Positions 51,591 through 59,528 of a stretch of DNA of 64,000 bases are shown here, piece by piece. Both the position numbers and the translations under genes were made by a program. Positions within the stretch are counted from its first letter, which is position 1. Each line of letters opens with the position of its first letter. Below the pieces are notes generated by a model. The model ran no database searches. It was not told the origin of the DNA and was given only the letters and a program-made list of their open reading frames with translations. The DNA is from Rhodoplanes sp. Z2-YC6860. Lineage in GTDB: Bacteria > Pseudomonadota > Alphaproteobacteria > Rhizobiales > Xanthobacteraceae. The stretch spans positions 310,001 to 374,000 of the forward strand of contig NZ_CP007440.1 in NCBI RefSeq assembly GCF_001579845.1, written 5' to 3'.

Positions 51591-52279
51591 AAGTCGAGAT
51601 TGGCGTAGGTCGACGCCGGCGTCAGCCCCGGCCAGGTTTCGGCGAGAATCGGCCGGAACGACGGGCGCGACTTCACCCGTGCGTACCAATTCTTCGCGGC
51701 CTCGTCTTCGCTCCATGGCACATCGCCCAGATAGTCGACCGCCGAGAGATGGGCGGCGGCAGCGAGATCGGCAAAGCTCATCTCCTGGCCCGCAAGCCAG
51801 TCGCGCGTGCGCACCAGCCAGCCGATATAGAGCAGATGATACCGGACGTTGATCCGCGCCGCACGGATCGCATCGGTGTCCGGCGGCCCGCCGCCCTGCT
51901 CGATGCGCATCAGCCGCTTGTAGAAGCGCTCCAGCACCAGCGGCCCGCTGACCTCGGCGAAAAACTTCTCGTTGAACCAAGCCGTGAGCCTGCGCACCTC
52001 GACACGTTTGCCGGGCTCCTCCGGGAGGAGCCGGCCGCTCTGGAGCTCGGGGCCGCTGACCTCGTCGATGAACTCGGAGATCACGGCGGCGCCCGGCACC
52101 GGCGGATAGCCTTCGGCAACCAGCACCGGCGTGGTGGCAGCCGGGTTCATCATCAGGAACTCCTGACGGCGCTCCCAAGTCCTCTCTTCGATCGTACGGT
52201 ATTCCAGTCCGTATTCGGCAAGCGCCAGCCGGATGTACCGGGAGTGCGGGCAAAACGGATGATGAAAGATGGTGAGCAT
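51587..52279 (-). CDS. Glutathione S-transferase family protein
   Basis: The 230-residue protein has the thioredoxin-like domain ([43 protein letters not shown]) and a C-terminal helical domain with the capping-box-like [17 protein letters not shown]. The first helix has Cys and Ser near the usual catalytic position. The substrate is unknown. The stop codon overlaps the proposed CTG start of queG, a pairing I remember from related rhizobia. Confidence 0.9.
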   Translation of the reverse strand: MLTIFHHPFCPHSRYIRLALAEYGLEYRTIEERTWERRQEFLMMNPAATTPVLVAEGYPPVPGAAVISEFIDEVSGPELQSGRLLPEEPGKRVEVRRLTAWFNEKFFAEVSGPLVLERFYKRLMRIEQGGGPPDTDAIRAARINVRYHLLYIGWLVRTRDWLAGQEMSFADLAAAAHLSAVDYLGDVPWSEDEAAKNWYARVKSRPSFRPILAETWPGLTPASTYANLDF

Positions 52280-52516
52280 AAACCTTTATGGTCGGAGTGC
52301 TGTCGCCTCAAAAGAAGCACGAAGGAATCACTGGGACGCAACCCTAACAGGGTGCGCGCCAAGTCCAAACCCGGAATCCTCGCCAATTTCAAGAGCTTCG
52401 CGTGAGCGCGCATTTTATTGAGCAACGCCGCATGCGGCATTGCTCCCAGGCGGCGGTTGGGCGACAAGCACGGCGGAGGCGTTGCCATCCTCGTCCCGTT
52501 CCCGCTGGAGCATTTC

Positions 52517-53323
52517 ATGACCTTTGACATCATCAAGGCCGTCTTTCTCGGAATTGTCGAAGGCCTGACCGAGTTCATCCCGGTTTCCTCCACCGGGCAT
52601 CTGCTGCTGGTGCAGCGCTTCTTCGGCTTTGCCGACGAGGACTTCGGCAAGACCTTCGCGGTGCTCATTCAGTTCGGCGCGATCCTGGCGCTGCTCTCGA
52701 TCTACTTCGGCCGGCTCTGGCGGCTCGCGATCGGCTTTTTCACCGACTGGTCGTCGCGGCGCTTCGTGCTGGGCATTCTGCTGTCGTTCCTGCCGGCTGC
52801 GATCGTCGGCGCGATCGCGCACGACTTCATCAAGTCGGTGCTGTTCAACGAGTGGCTGATCTGCTTCACGCTGATCGCCGGCGGCGGCGTGCTGCTCTGG
52901 ATCGACGTGCTCAACCTCAAGCCGCGCTACACCGATGTGATGACCTATACGATGCCGATGTATCTCTATATCGGCATCATCCAGTGCGTTGCGATGATCC
53001 CGGGCGTGTCGCGCTCCGGCGCGACCATCGTCGGCGCCATGCTGCTCGGCGCCGATCGACGCTCGGCCGCCGAATTCTCGTTCTGGCTCGCGATGCCGAC
53101 CATGGCCGGTGCCTTCGCCTACGACCTCTACAAGTCGCATGCGCAGATGACGTCGGGGAACCAGGTGCTGATCGCAATCGGCTTTGCGGTGTCGTTCGTC
53201 TGCGCCTGGATCGTCGTGAAGACGTTCCTGGGCTACGTGCAGCGTCATGGCTTCGCGCTGTTCGCCTGGTGGCGCGTTGTGGTTGGCGCCGCCGGCCTGA
53301 TCGCGCTGGCGCTCGGCAAATAG
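52517..53323 (+). CDS. uppP: Undecaprenyl-diphosphatase (BacA/UppP)
   Basis: UppP recycles the lipid carrier for peptidoglycan by removing one phosphate from undecaprenyl diphosphate in the membrane. The 268-residue protein has the catalytic motifs [20 protein letters not shown] and [20 protein letters not shown] with about eight hydrophobic segments. GGAG lies eight bases before the ATG. Extra copies confer bacitracin resistance in other species. Confidence 0.97.
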   Translation: MTFDIIKAVFLGIVEGLTEFIPVSSTGHLLLVQRFFGFADEDFGKTFAVLIQFGAILALLSIYFGRLWRLAIGFFTDWSSRRFVLGILLSFLPAAIVGAIAHDFIKSVLFNEWLICFTLIAGGGVLLWIDVLNLKPRYTDVMTYTMPMYLYIGIIQCVAMIPGVSRSGATIVGAMLLGADRRSAAEFSFWLAMPTMAGAFAYDLYKSHAQMTSGNQVLIAIGFAVSFVCAWIVVKTFLGYVQRHGFALFAWWRVVVGAAGLIALALGK

Positions 53324-53332
53324 CACCCCTCC

Positions 53333-53438
53333 GTCATTCCGGACGCGCGCGCCAGCGCGCGATCCGGAATCCAGCTCCGCAAAGATTCCCGAGTTCTGGA
53401 TTCCGGGTTCGCTCGCTTCGCGATCGCCCCGGAATGAC
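53333..53438. repeat. Dispersed repeat GTCATTCCGG ... CCGGAATGAC
   Basis: Same layout as 44702-44802: GTCATTCCGG, a GC palindrome (CGCGCGCCAGCGCGCG), CCGGAATCCAG, a spacer, CTGGATTCCGGG, a second palindrome and CCCCGGAATGAC. It fills the gap between the convergent uppP and GGDEF genes. Confidence 0.85.
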
Positions 53439-53444
53439 AGCATG

Positions 53445-54986
53445 CTACGCCGCCGCGACCAGCGCGGGCTTCGCTATCTCCTGCGAGGCCTTGAATGCCG
53501 CTTCGGCGAGCTCGGTGCGGTTGCGGCCACCGTCCTTGGCGCGATAGAGCGCTTCGTCGGCCGCGGTCAGCAGCGCGGCGTGGCCCGTGCTGCGCTCGGG
53601 GATCAGGCAGGCGACGCCGATGCTGATCCTGGCGCCCTCCGCCAGGCCTTTGTCGCGGCAGACCCGGTTGAAGTGCGCGCGGATCTTGCCCGCGACCTCG
53701 GCGGCGTTCTCCAGCGACGCGCCGGGCAGCAGCACCGCGAATTCGTCGCCGCCGTAGCGCGCGCCGAGATCGGCGCCGCGCCGGACGTTGGCGAGCATCG
53801 CCTCGCCGATCACCTTCAGAAGCTCGTCGCCGGCCTGATGGCCGTGCGTGTCGTTGTAGGTCTTGAACGCGTCGGCATCGATCATCAGCAGGGCAACCGG
53901 CGTGCGGTCGCGCCGCGCACGCCGCCATTCCTTGCGGATGGTGTCGTCGAAATGCCAGCGGTTGGAGAGGCCGGTGAGGCCGTCCGTCGAAGCCAGCATC
54001 GCGAGCCGCTGCTCGGCCTCGCTGTGCCAGTTGAGCTCGCGCAACAGGAGCCAGCCCAGCGCGCCCGACATCGCAACCAGCGCGACGATCAGCATCGCGA
54101 CGGTCCAGGCATAGCTGCGCCACGGCGCATAGATCGCGCCGGTCGACTGGCCGACGCTGACGAAGATCGGCAGGTCGCTGATCTGGCTGTAGACAAACAG
54201 CCGGTGCACGCCGTCGGTGACGGCGGTGGTTTCGAAGCGGCCGCTGCGCGCGGATTTCAGCCGCTTGAATATCTCCGCATGGCCGATGTTGCGGCCGATC
54301 AGGGCTTCGTCGAACGGCCAGCGCATCAGCATGGTGCCGTCGGCGCGTCCGAGCATGATCGTGCTGTTCGGACCGAGCGACATGTCGTTGAACAGCTTCT
54401 TGAAGTGGCTGAGCTGGACCGTGCCGGCGACCACACCGGCGAACGAGCCGTCCGGATGGGTGAGCCGCTTGCTGACGCCGATGATGAAGGCGCCGGACGA
54501 TCGCGCCGCTTCGGGCTGGCCGACGCTGAGCACCGGCGCGGCCTGGTCTCTCTGGAGGCGGAAATAGTCGCGGCCGGAGAGGTCGAGCGGCCGGGGCGAA
54601 GGATTGCGCGAGTCGTAGCGCAGCCGCCCGTTCTCATCGATCACCAGGATCGCGCCGAACGAACGCGCCGCGGTGGAGTGGTCGAACAGCATGCGCTGGC
54701 GCAGCTCCGGGCTCAAGCTTGCCAGCTCCCGCTGGCCGAGACCGGCGATGACGCCCTGCAGCGACAGGTTGAGCGCCTCGACATTGCGGACAATGTCGGC
54801 CTCGATCGCCACCGCCATGTTGGCCGCGGCGTCTCCGGCGCGTTCCAGCGCCGAACGGCGCGCTTCGATCAGGACATGGCTGCACAGCGCGCAAAACGCC
54901 AAGGTCACCAGCACCACCGGTGCCAGCACCTTGAGCCGGTTCGAAGGCGCCTTCGACCGGAATCGCGCGATGTCGTGATCGGACAT
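53445..54986 (-). CDS. Membrane diguanylate cyclase with periplasmic Cache sensor
   Basis: The 513-residue protein has a membrane segment (LAPVVLVTLAFCALCSHVL, about 20-40), a periplasmic dCache-type sensor (DYFRLQRDQAAPVLSVGQP, IIGVSKRLTHPDGSFAGVV), and a second segment (WTVAMLIVALVAMSGALGWL). A GGDEF domain follows. The active site reads RYGGDEFAVLLPG, and RGAD five residues before GGDEF is an intact inhibitory I-site, so it should make c-di-GMP with product feedback. The open frame extends to 55439 but the upstream part is repeat DNA. Confidence 0.93.
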   Translation of the reverse strand: MSDHDIARFRSKAPSNRLKVLAPVVLVTLAFCALCSHVLIEARRSALERAGDAAANMAVAIEADIVRNVEALNLSLQGVIAGLGQRELASLSPELRQRMLFDHSTAARSFGAILVIDENGRLRYDSRNPSPRPLDLSGRDYFRLQRDQAAPVLSVGQPEAARSSGAFIIGVSKRLTHPDGSFAGVVAGTVQLSHFKKLFNDMSLGPNSTIMLGRADGTMLMRWPFDEALIGRNIGHAEIFKRLKSARSGRFETTAVTDGVHRLFVYSQISDLPIFVSVGQSTGAIYAPWRSYAWTVAMLIVALVAMSGALGWLLLRELNWHSEAEQRLAMLASTDGLTGLSNRWHFDDTIRKEWRRARRDRTPVALLMIDADAFKTYNDTHGHQAGDELLKVIGEAMLANVRRGADLGARYGGDEFAVLLPGASLENAAEVAGKIRAHFNRVCRDKGLAEGARISIGVACLIPERSTGHAALLTAADEALYRAKDGGRNRTELAEAAFKASQEIAKPALVAAA

Positions 54987-55210
54987 CCTGTCCAGTTCCC
55001 CCTGAAGGGGAACATGCACGGGCGGGGTATTTCGAACCTTAAAGCCGGCGGCAACCTTCGGCCGCGGTTCCGGTTTGGTATGCGCGGTGTTAATGGGCGC
55101 GCTGAGGCGGCTCGAGTTGCGTGCTTGGACTCGCGCTCCGTCAACGAAGGTGGTCGTTACCCTCGGGCATGGGCGGCACACGAGTCCACACCTCCACCAA
55201 CATAAGCGGT

Positions 55211-55324
55211 CGTCACCCCCGGGCTTGACCCGGGGGTCCATACGATGACGCAACGGCGTCGGCTCGTACGACTGCCTTCGCAGCGGCCGCTCATGGATTG
55301 CCGGGTCAAGCCCGGCAATGACAC
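55211..55324. repeat. Intergenic palindromic repeat pair
   Basis: CACCCCCGGGCTTGACCCGG near 55214 and GCCGGGTCAAGCCCGGC near 55300 flank a spacer containing CTGCCTTCGCAGCGGCCGC, the inverse of part of 40479-40605. The surrounding 54987-55210 and 55325-55470 show no gene. Confidence 0.75.
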
Positions 55325-55476
55325 CGCCGTCGGATTGGCGTCGGTGGCATCCTGATTCAATTGTCAAACAGCCCACGCTTTTGCGCGTCATCCAAACATC
55401 CATGCAGGCGTGATTCATCGGCCCCTTCAGATCAGGCACGGGGCCAGCGCCTCTATTCTTCCTGGTCCCTCACATG

Positions 55477-55796
55477 CGTGAGGGCGCGGAGCGCCGAGAC
55501 GGCGCACCTTGGGGGCACCTTTGCGAGAGGTGCCGCGGACCTTTGCGATCAGGTCCGCTCGCCTCCCGGCGCTCCACTGTGGCGATTTGTTGCGAGGCCA
55601 CCGTTCGAGATTCGATCGGACCGGCTGGGTTTTCACCCACCATGCTCCACGGGGCATTTGCGCCCGCTTTCACCGACCGCGCCCTGCCACTGAAGGCGGC
55701 CCCCTCATCGGGGACGGACGATGACCTCACACCCTGGGACGTGGTCACGAGCCACGCCTGCAGGCGCCACACCTCGCTCCGCCAAATAGACGTCCC
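55477..55796. other. Highly structured non-coding segment
   Basis: Three hairpins follow closely. CCCTCAC-ATGC-GTGAGGG lies at 55477-55494. Then come two adjoining ones with the same TTGCGA loop: GGCACCT / AGGTGCC (55514-55534) and GCGGACCT / AGGTCCGC (55535-55558). Further on GGGACGT (55736-55742) pairs with ACGTCCC (55790-55796) around the palindrome GCCTGCAGGC. Open frames across it have odd composition and no ribosome sites. It could be a structured RNA or a large dispersed repeat. Either strand is possible. Confidence 0.5.
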
Positions 55797-55931
55797 TAGT
55801 CGACGCCCTCAGTGAGCGAGGTGAGTCGCCGTCTAAGCGTGATTTGCGAACATAGCAAGAACAAAACGCCCGCGGAAAAATGCTCCGGAGGCGCGCGCCA
55901 AAGCGGGGTGGCCGCCCGGCAAATCCGTGTT

Positions 55932-56909
55932 TCAGGCGAAGCGGCCGGTCTTGAACTGTCCGGTCTTGCGGAAGCGCCAGAGGTAGGACGGCACGATGGT
56001 CGACATCGCGGTCGGCTCGATGCCGAGCCCTTCGAGCGTGCGGCCCTCGGCGATCGCCGCGGCCGATACGATGTTATCGACCTTGAGCTGCTCGACCTGG
56101 TCGGGCGTGATCAGCGGCTTGAACGGCGAAAGCTGCGCGAACATCGCTACGAATTTCGCGAGCCCGAACGGCAGCGGCACCAGGAAGCGATCCCGCTCGG
56201 CGGTGTCGAGCACGAACTGCATCAGCTCCTTGAAGGTTCTCACCTCCGGGCCGCCGGCCTCGTAGATCGTGCCCGCCTTCGCCGTGCCGTCGGCCGCGCG
56301 CGCGATGGCTTCCGCGACGTCGCCGACGAACGCCGGCTGGAATTTGGTTTCCCCGCCGCCAATGAGCGGCAGCGCCGGCAGCATCCGCGCCATGGCGCCG
56401 AACTTGTTGAAGAAGTCGTCCTCGGGACCGAACATGACCGACGGCCGCACGATCACGGCGTCCGGCTTGGCCGCCAGCACGGCCTTCTCGCCCATCGCCT
56501 TGCTGCGTGCGTAGCCCGACGGCGAATTCTCGTCGGCGCCGATCGCCGAAATCTGGATCATCCGCGCGCCGTGGGCGGAGGCCGCGAGCGCCGCCTGCTC
56601 GGCGCCGTAGCCCTGCACGGTGTCGAAGCGCTGCCGGCCGCTCTCGTGGAGGATGCCGACCAGGTTGATCACCACGTCGGCGCCGCGCACCGCCGCCTCG
56701 ACCGACTCGGCGTTGCGGATGTTGGCCTGCACGGCGTGGATCTGGCCGACCCGGCCGAGCGGCTGCAGGTGGCCGGTGAGATCGGGCCGCCGCACCGCGA
56801 TGCGCATGCGATACTGCCGCCGCGCCAGCGCCCGCACCACGTGGCGCCCGACGAAGCCCGAGCCGCCGAAGATCGTGATCAGCGTGTCGTTGTTGGCTTG
56901 GAAGTCCAT
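55932..56909 (-). CDS. Complex I NDUFA9-like SDR family protein
   Basis: The 325-residue atypical SDR has LITIFGGSGFVGRHVVRALA at the start, VINLVGILHESGRQRFD, QISAIGADENSPSGYARSKAMGE with the Tyr-x3-Lys pair, and VIVRPSVMFGPEDDFFNKFG. This is the alphaproteobacterial relative of mitochondrial NDUFA9, thought to help assemble or stabilise complex I, although it is not near nuo genes here. ATG 56909 is the clear start. Confidence 0.9.
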   Translation of the reverse strand: MDFQANNDTLITIFGGSGFVGRHVVRALARRQYRMRIAVRRPDLTGHLQPLGRVGQIHAVQANIRNAESVEAAVRGADVVINLVGILHESGRQRFDTVQGYGAEQAALAASAHGARMIQISAIGADENSPSGYARSKAMGEKAVLAAKPDAVIVRPSVMFGPEDDFFNKFGAMARMLPALPLIGGGETKFQPAFVGDVAEAIARAADGTAKAGTIYEAGGPEVRTFKELMQFVLDTAERDRFLVPLPFGLAKFVAMFAQLSPFKPLITPDQVEQLKVDNIVSAAAIAEGRTLEGLGIEPTAMSTIVPSYLWRFRKTGQFKTGRFA

Positions 56910-57090
56910 GGATGTCTCTCGGGCGTGTTTCTCGGGGCGTGTCTTTTCGGGCTCGGTTCAGGCGGCTTCGGCCAGCGCCTTATAGCGAAATACGCCGGGT
57001 TTCCTCCACTGTACAGGGCATCTGTGGCAGGAGAATTCCGCAAATTTCCGGCCGATCCGGGCCGATGCGCCGCGCCGACCAAGCCTTGGA

Positions 57091-57119
57091 TTGACAAGGC
57101 GAAAGCTCGCCCCTTATGT
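57091..57119 (+). promoter_or_regulatory. Promoter of tRNA-Leu
   Basis: TTGACA (57091-57096), a 17-bp spacer and TTATGT (57114-57119) precede the tRNA by 11 bp. The discriminator region is GC-rich (GTGCCGCC), as usual for stringently controlled stable-RNA promoters. Confidence 0.8.
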
Positions 57120-57130
57120 GTGCCGCCAGT

Positions 57131-57215
57131 GCCCAGATGGCGGAATTGGTAGACGCACCAGTTTCAGGTACTGGCGCCGCGAGGCGTGGAGGTTCGAGTC
57201 CTCTTCTGGGCACCA
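57131..57215 (+). tRNA. tRNA-Leu(CAG)
   Basis: An 85-nt class II tRNA. The acceptor GCCCAGA (57131-57137) pairs with TCTGGGC (57205-57211), then A and an encoded CCA. The anticodon loop TTCAGGT between CCAGT and ACTGG gives CAG, reading CUG leucine codons. A long variable arm (GCCGCGAGGCGT region) and the T-loop GGTTCGAGTCC are present. Confidence 0.97.
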
Positions 57216-57218
57216 TCC

Positions 57219-57239
57219 AATTGGCGACCTGAGCCAATT
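57219..57239 (+). terminator. Hairpin after tRNA-Leu
   Basis: AATTGGC (57219-57225) pairs with GCCAATT (57233-57239) over a 7-nt loop, four bases after the CCA end. The following bases are CAATAAC without a T-tract, so it is a weak terminator or a processing signal. Confidence 0.5.
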
Positions 57240-57282
57240 CAATAACTTGAGTGCCCCTGAGCGTTGCGCTTGCCCAACTGTG

Positions 57283-57654
57283 TTACGAGGGTGAGCAACA
57301 ATGCAGTCTCGGTTGGTTCGTCCGATGAGGCGCACAGGTTCGCGCAATCGGTATTATGTTCGCCGTATTCCCTCCGATGTGTGAGCCGATGCTGTCGGCC
57401 TGAGGTGACGCCGAGGGAGCTGGATGCTTGCCGCCGAGCTTCTTTTGCTGAGGGTAACGGTCCGCAAGCGCATCAGCCGAATAGTCTCCGCGGAGCCGCC
57501 GGCAGCGAAGTTTGCCCCGCATGTCGTTCAAAACGGCTTTCACCGCAGTGTCCGGCCCGTCAGCATCCACTTCTATAATTGACTGGAGGCAGTGGAACGG
57601 GTGGCCGTCCGAGCTGAGGAGATCTTTGAACAGTTTGACCTGATATCGAGCCAT
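57283..57654 (-). CDS. Small hypothetical protein, possibly frameshifted C-terminus
   Basis: The 123-residue protein begins MARYQVKLFKDLLSSDGHPF and LQSIIEVDADGPDTAVKA, which fits a short rhizobial family I remember (about 70-80 residues with a MARYRV-F-K-L-SSDGHPF start). Beyond residue 45 the sequence turns Arg/Pro-rich and no longer resembles that family, so a frameshift near 57520 is likely. AAGGAGG lies six bases before the ATG at 57654. The function is unknown. Confidence 0.6.
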   Translation of the reverse strand: MARYQVKLFKDLLSSDGHPFHCLQSIIEVDADGPDTAVKAVLNDMRGKLRCRRLRGDYSADALADRYPQQKKLGGKHPAPSASPQADSIGSHIGGNTANIIPIARTCAPHRTNQPRLHCCSPS

Positions 57655-57829
57655 CTTTGCCTCCTTCGATCCACGCCTCCGACGCCTTCCAAAAATGTTC
57701 GCCGCCGCACGCCTCACAACGCATTGGGACCTCGATGTCCGGCAAGCTGCGGAATTTCACCATTGCAGTCGTGATGCCAGTTTTCACCGGGCGCCCAGTC
57801 CTTGAACATCGCGTCCAGATGTCCGCCAT
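57560..57829 (-). CDS. Small zinc-ribbon-like hypothetical protein
   Basis: The 89-residue protein has MADIWTRCSRTGRPVKTGI at the start and VPMRCEACGGEHFWKASEAW near residue 45, so one Cys early and a C-x2-C later could bind zinc. Similar rhizobial proteins end soon after the W-x-x-x-x-A-W part. Here the frame runs about 40 residues further, overlapping the downstream gene by 95 bp, so the stop may have been lost. ATG 57829 gives the family-like start. Confidence 0.55.
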   Translation of the reverse strand: MADIWTRCSRTGRPVKTGITTAMVKFRSLPDIEVPMRCEACGGEHFWKASEAWIEGGKDGSISGQTVQRSPQLGRPPVPLPPVNYRSGC

Positions 57830-57945
57830 GGTTTCATAATCCACGACGACCACCGCGCCGCTTTGCGCAAGGTCAACGTTCCGAAACGGCTGGCAGGCCT
57901 CCCCCGACGTGAGCTATCCTTGGCTGGGCGCGGATAGGAGCGGCC

Positions 57946-58284
57946 ATGGATCGGTTCATCGCGCGGGAAAACATCAAGCATTTTCAGGAGGTGCTCCTGT
58001 CGGACATTCGACCGGAGGAGAGAGCGCGTATCCAGGGTCTCCTGATCGAGGAAGAGGACAAGTTCGGTAAGAATCTGGAGCTGTTAGCGCACATCGAAAG
58101 GCATATCGCGGACGGTGCGCGTAGAATCCAGCAGCAAATGGCGATTGTCAGGACGATGCGCATCAACAGCCACAGCGGTTTGGACCGCGCCCAAGCGTTC
58201 TTGGATGGCATGTTGGAGAGCCAGAACCTCCATATGGATTACCGTCACAGGGTGGTGAAGGAAATCGAACAGAGCCGGCTCTAG
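57946..58284 (+). CDS. Small helical hypothetical protein
   Basis: The 112-residue protein is almost wholly helical: MDRFIARENIKHFQEVL, EERARIQGLLIEEEDKFGKN, LLAHIERHIADGARRI. I recognise the N-REN-I-HF and LL-EEE-K pattern as a common rhizobial family of unknown function. AGGAG lies six bases before the ATG. Its stop codon overlaps the end of the broken gene at 58281-58464 on the other strand by three bases. Confidence 0.7.
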   Translation: MDRFIARENIKHFQEVLLSDIRPEERARIQGLLIEEEDKFGKNLELLAHIERHIADGARRIQQQMAIVRTMRINSHSGLDRAQAFLDGMLESQNLHMDYRHRVVKEIEQSRL

Positions 58285-58464
58285 GTCGTATTCCACTGCC
58301 GCCAATGGGTCGGTTGTAAGGTCTAGCCACCTGTTCGTCTTGGCATCGATCCACCCGCCGGGCACGCGCCGAGACGGGAATACGAGTGTGTGCTCGCCGT
58401 CATCATTGATCACCGCAAGTTCAAGATCGCGGTCGAACGGTGCGGACGAGACGGGTTGCCACAT
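58281..58464 (-). pseudogene. Frameshifted small DUF551-like gene
   Basis: The frame starts MWQPVSSAPFDRDLELAVI and runs to GGWIDAKTNRWLDL, as in short rhizobial proteins that end in a PTHWR-W motif. After Leu, near 58316, that ending appears in another frame as QPTHWRQWNTT followed by TAG at 58283-58281. One extra base near 58316-58318 explains it. As read, the frame runs on to 58084 through unrelated sequence. So this is a gene broken by a single indel, or a sequencing error. Confidence 0.65.
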
Positions 58465-58524
58465 CAGGTGGGGCCCTCGACTTTCCGATTCGAATGAGAA
58501 TTGTCGCGAAATGCCGCATGCGCT

Positions 58525-58737
58525 CTATTTCCTCGATCTCTTGGCAAGCGTGGGCCACTGGTGAGATATGCGCAGGTACTCGTCCTTGACGCATGGCTGG
58601 GAAGCCAGTTCAGCCAAAGCCCGGCATTGTTCAGCATGGGCACGACACTTATTCGCGCGATTGACAGCATCCATCTGCAAACGATGAGGCACCTGTCGAT
58701 AAGCGGATTGATTTAAGTCAAAGAGCCCCGGTTGCAT
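58525..58737 (-). pseudogene. Small hypothetical gene, probable frameshift near 3' end
   Basis: The frame includes NRANKCRAHAEQCRALAELA, KDEYLRISHQWPTLAK and then RSRK and a stop. The family that I associate with this pattern (YR-RA-QCR-MAE ... Y-MA-QWE-LAKEIEE) continues after LAK. Here a continuation EIEEIERMRHF is present in the neighbouring frame, so one base near 58540 seems lost. No ribosome site is seen at ATG 58737 or ATG 58674. The function is unknown. Confidence 0.5.
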
Positions 58738-58790
58738 GACTGGAACTATTCGAGCGTGCGGAGGCGGGCATGTAAGACATCGCTCGTCGC

Positions 58791-58889
58791 ATGAGATGCG
58801 AGAACATCAAGCAATTGCGAGAGACAATCCCGTTAGTGGCAGACCCGAATGAAAAAAGCCGCCTCCTTGGTGATGCGGAAGGTGAGTGA
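58791..58889 (+). CDS. Possible 32-residue ORF or gene remnant
   Basis: The frame reads MRCENIKQLRETIPLVADPN and ends at TGA 58887-58889. It looks like a shortened copy of the ENI-HF / DP-E motif of the gene at 57946. It has no ribosome site, so a remnant is more likely than a working gene. The rest of 58738-59013 shows nothing else. Confidence 0.25.
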   Translation: MRCENIKQLRETIPLVADPNEKSRLLGDAEGE

Positions 58890-59013
58890 GCAGTGGGTGC
58901 TCCTCAGGGGACCGATTTTCGCTATCCCGCCGCGGGCCATCTAGTGCATGGGCGGGCGCATGCCCGGCGGCGTTGATTGGATGTGCTGGAGACAATAGGA
59001 AAAGGATACTCGG

Positions 59014-59424
59014 ATGCGAATAATTCGAGGGATGAGCTGGGCCGCGTATCAGATGCTCGCCATAGCTAGTATGATTTTTGTCAGTGGCGCTTGCGTACTT
59101 GCCGAGAATGGCGATCAAGCCAAATTGGATTATCAATCCTTCTGTGCGGCATGCCACGGCATGGAAGCAAAAGGTAATGGGCCCGTCAGCAAAGCTCTGA
59201 AGACGCCTCCTGCCGATCTGACAGTTCTCGCCAAAAACAACAACGGTGTGTTTCCTTTTGAAAGAGTGTACCGGATGGTCGACGGTCGAAATTCTTCGAT
59301 CAGCGCCCATGGCACGCGAGAGATGCCAATCTGGGGCTATCGATTTGGACCCACCCACGCGTACAGACTTAAAAATCGAGTTTTGGCGGTGATCGATTAT
59401 CTTAAACGTGTTCAGGAAAAGTGA
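59014..59424 (+). CDS. Exported c-type cytochrome
   Basis: The 136-residue precursor has a signal peptide (about 1-30, ending near VLAENG). One heme site CAACH lies near residue 45, and a likely axial Met in REMPIWG near 104 gives a small class I cytochrome c of the cytochrome_C/CBB3-like type. It probably carries electrons in the periplasm; no oxidase or dehydrogenase partner is next to it. AAAGGA precedes the ATG. Confidence 0.88.
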   Translation: MRIIRGMSWAAYQMLAIASMIFVSGACVLAENGDQAKLDYQSFCAACHGMEAKGNGPVSKALKTPPADLTVLAKNNNGVFPFERVYRMVDGRNSSISAHGTREMPIWGYRFGPTHAYRLKNRVLAVIDYLKRVQEK

Positions 59425-59528
59425 TCCTCCGACGAAGCCGGTTGCCATCCGTATCGAACACGTCAAAAATAAGCGGCTTGGTTGAGTTTGTTTGAGACCG
59501 TTGACGGAGCTGCATCGGAGATGAACCA

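Noticed and set aside
52415-53443. 342-codon open frame opposite uppP
   Set aside because: Antisense of a certain membrane protein; the charged composition is the usual mirror of hydrophobic codons.
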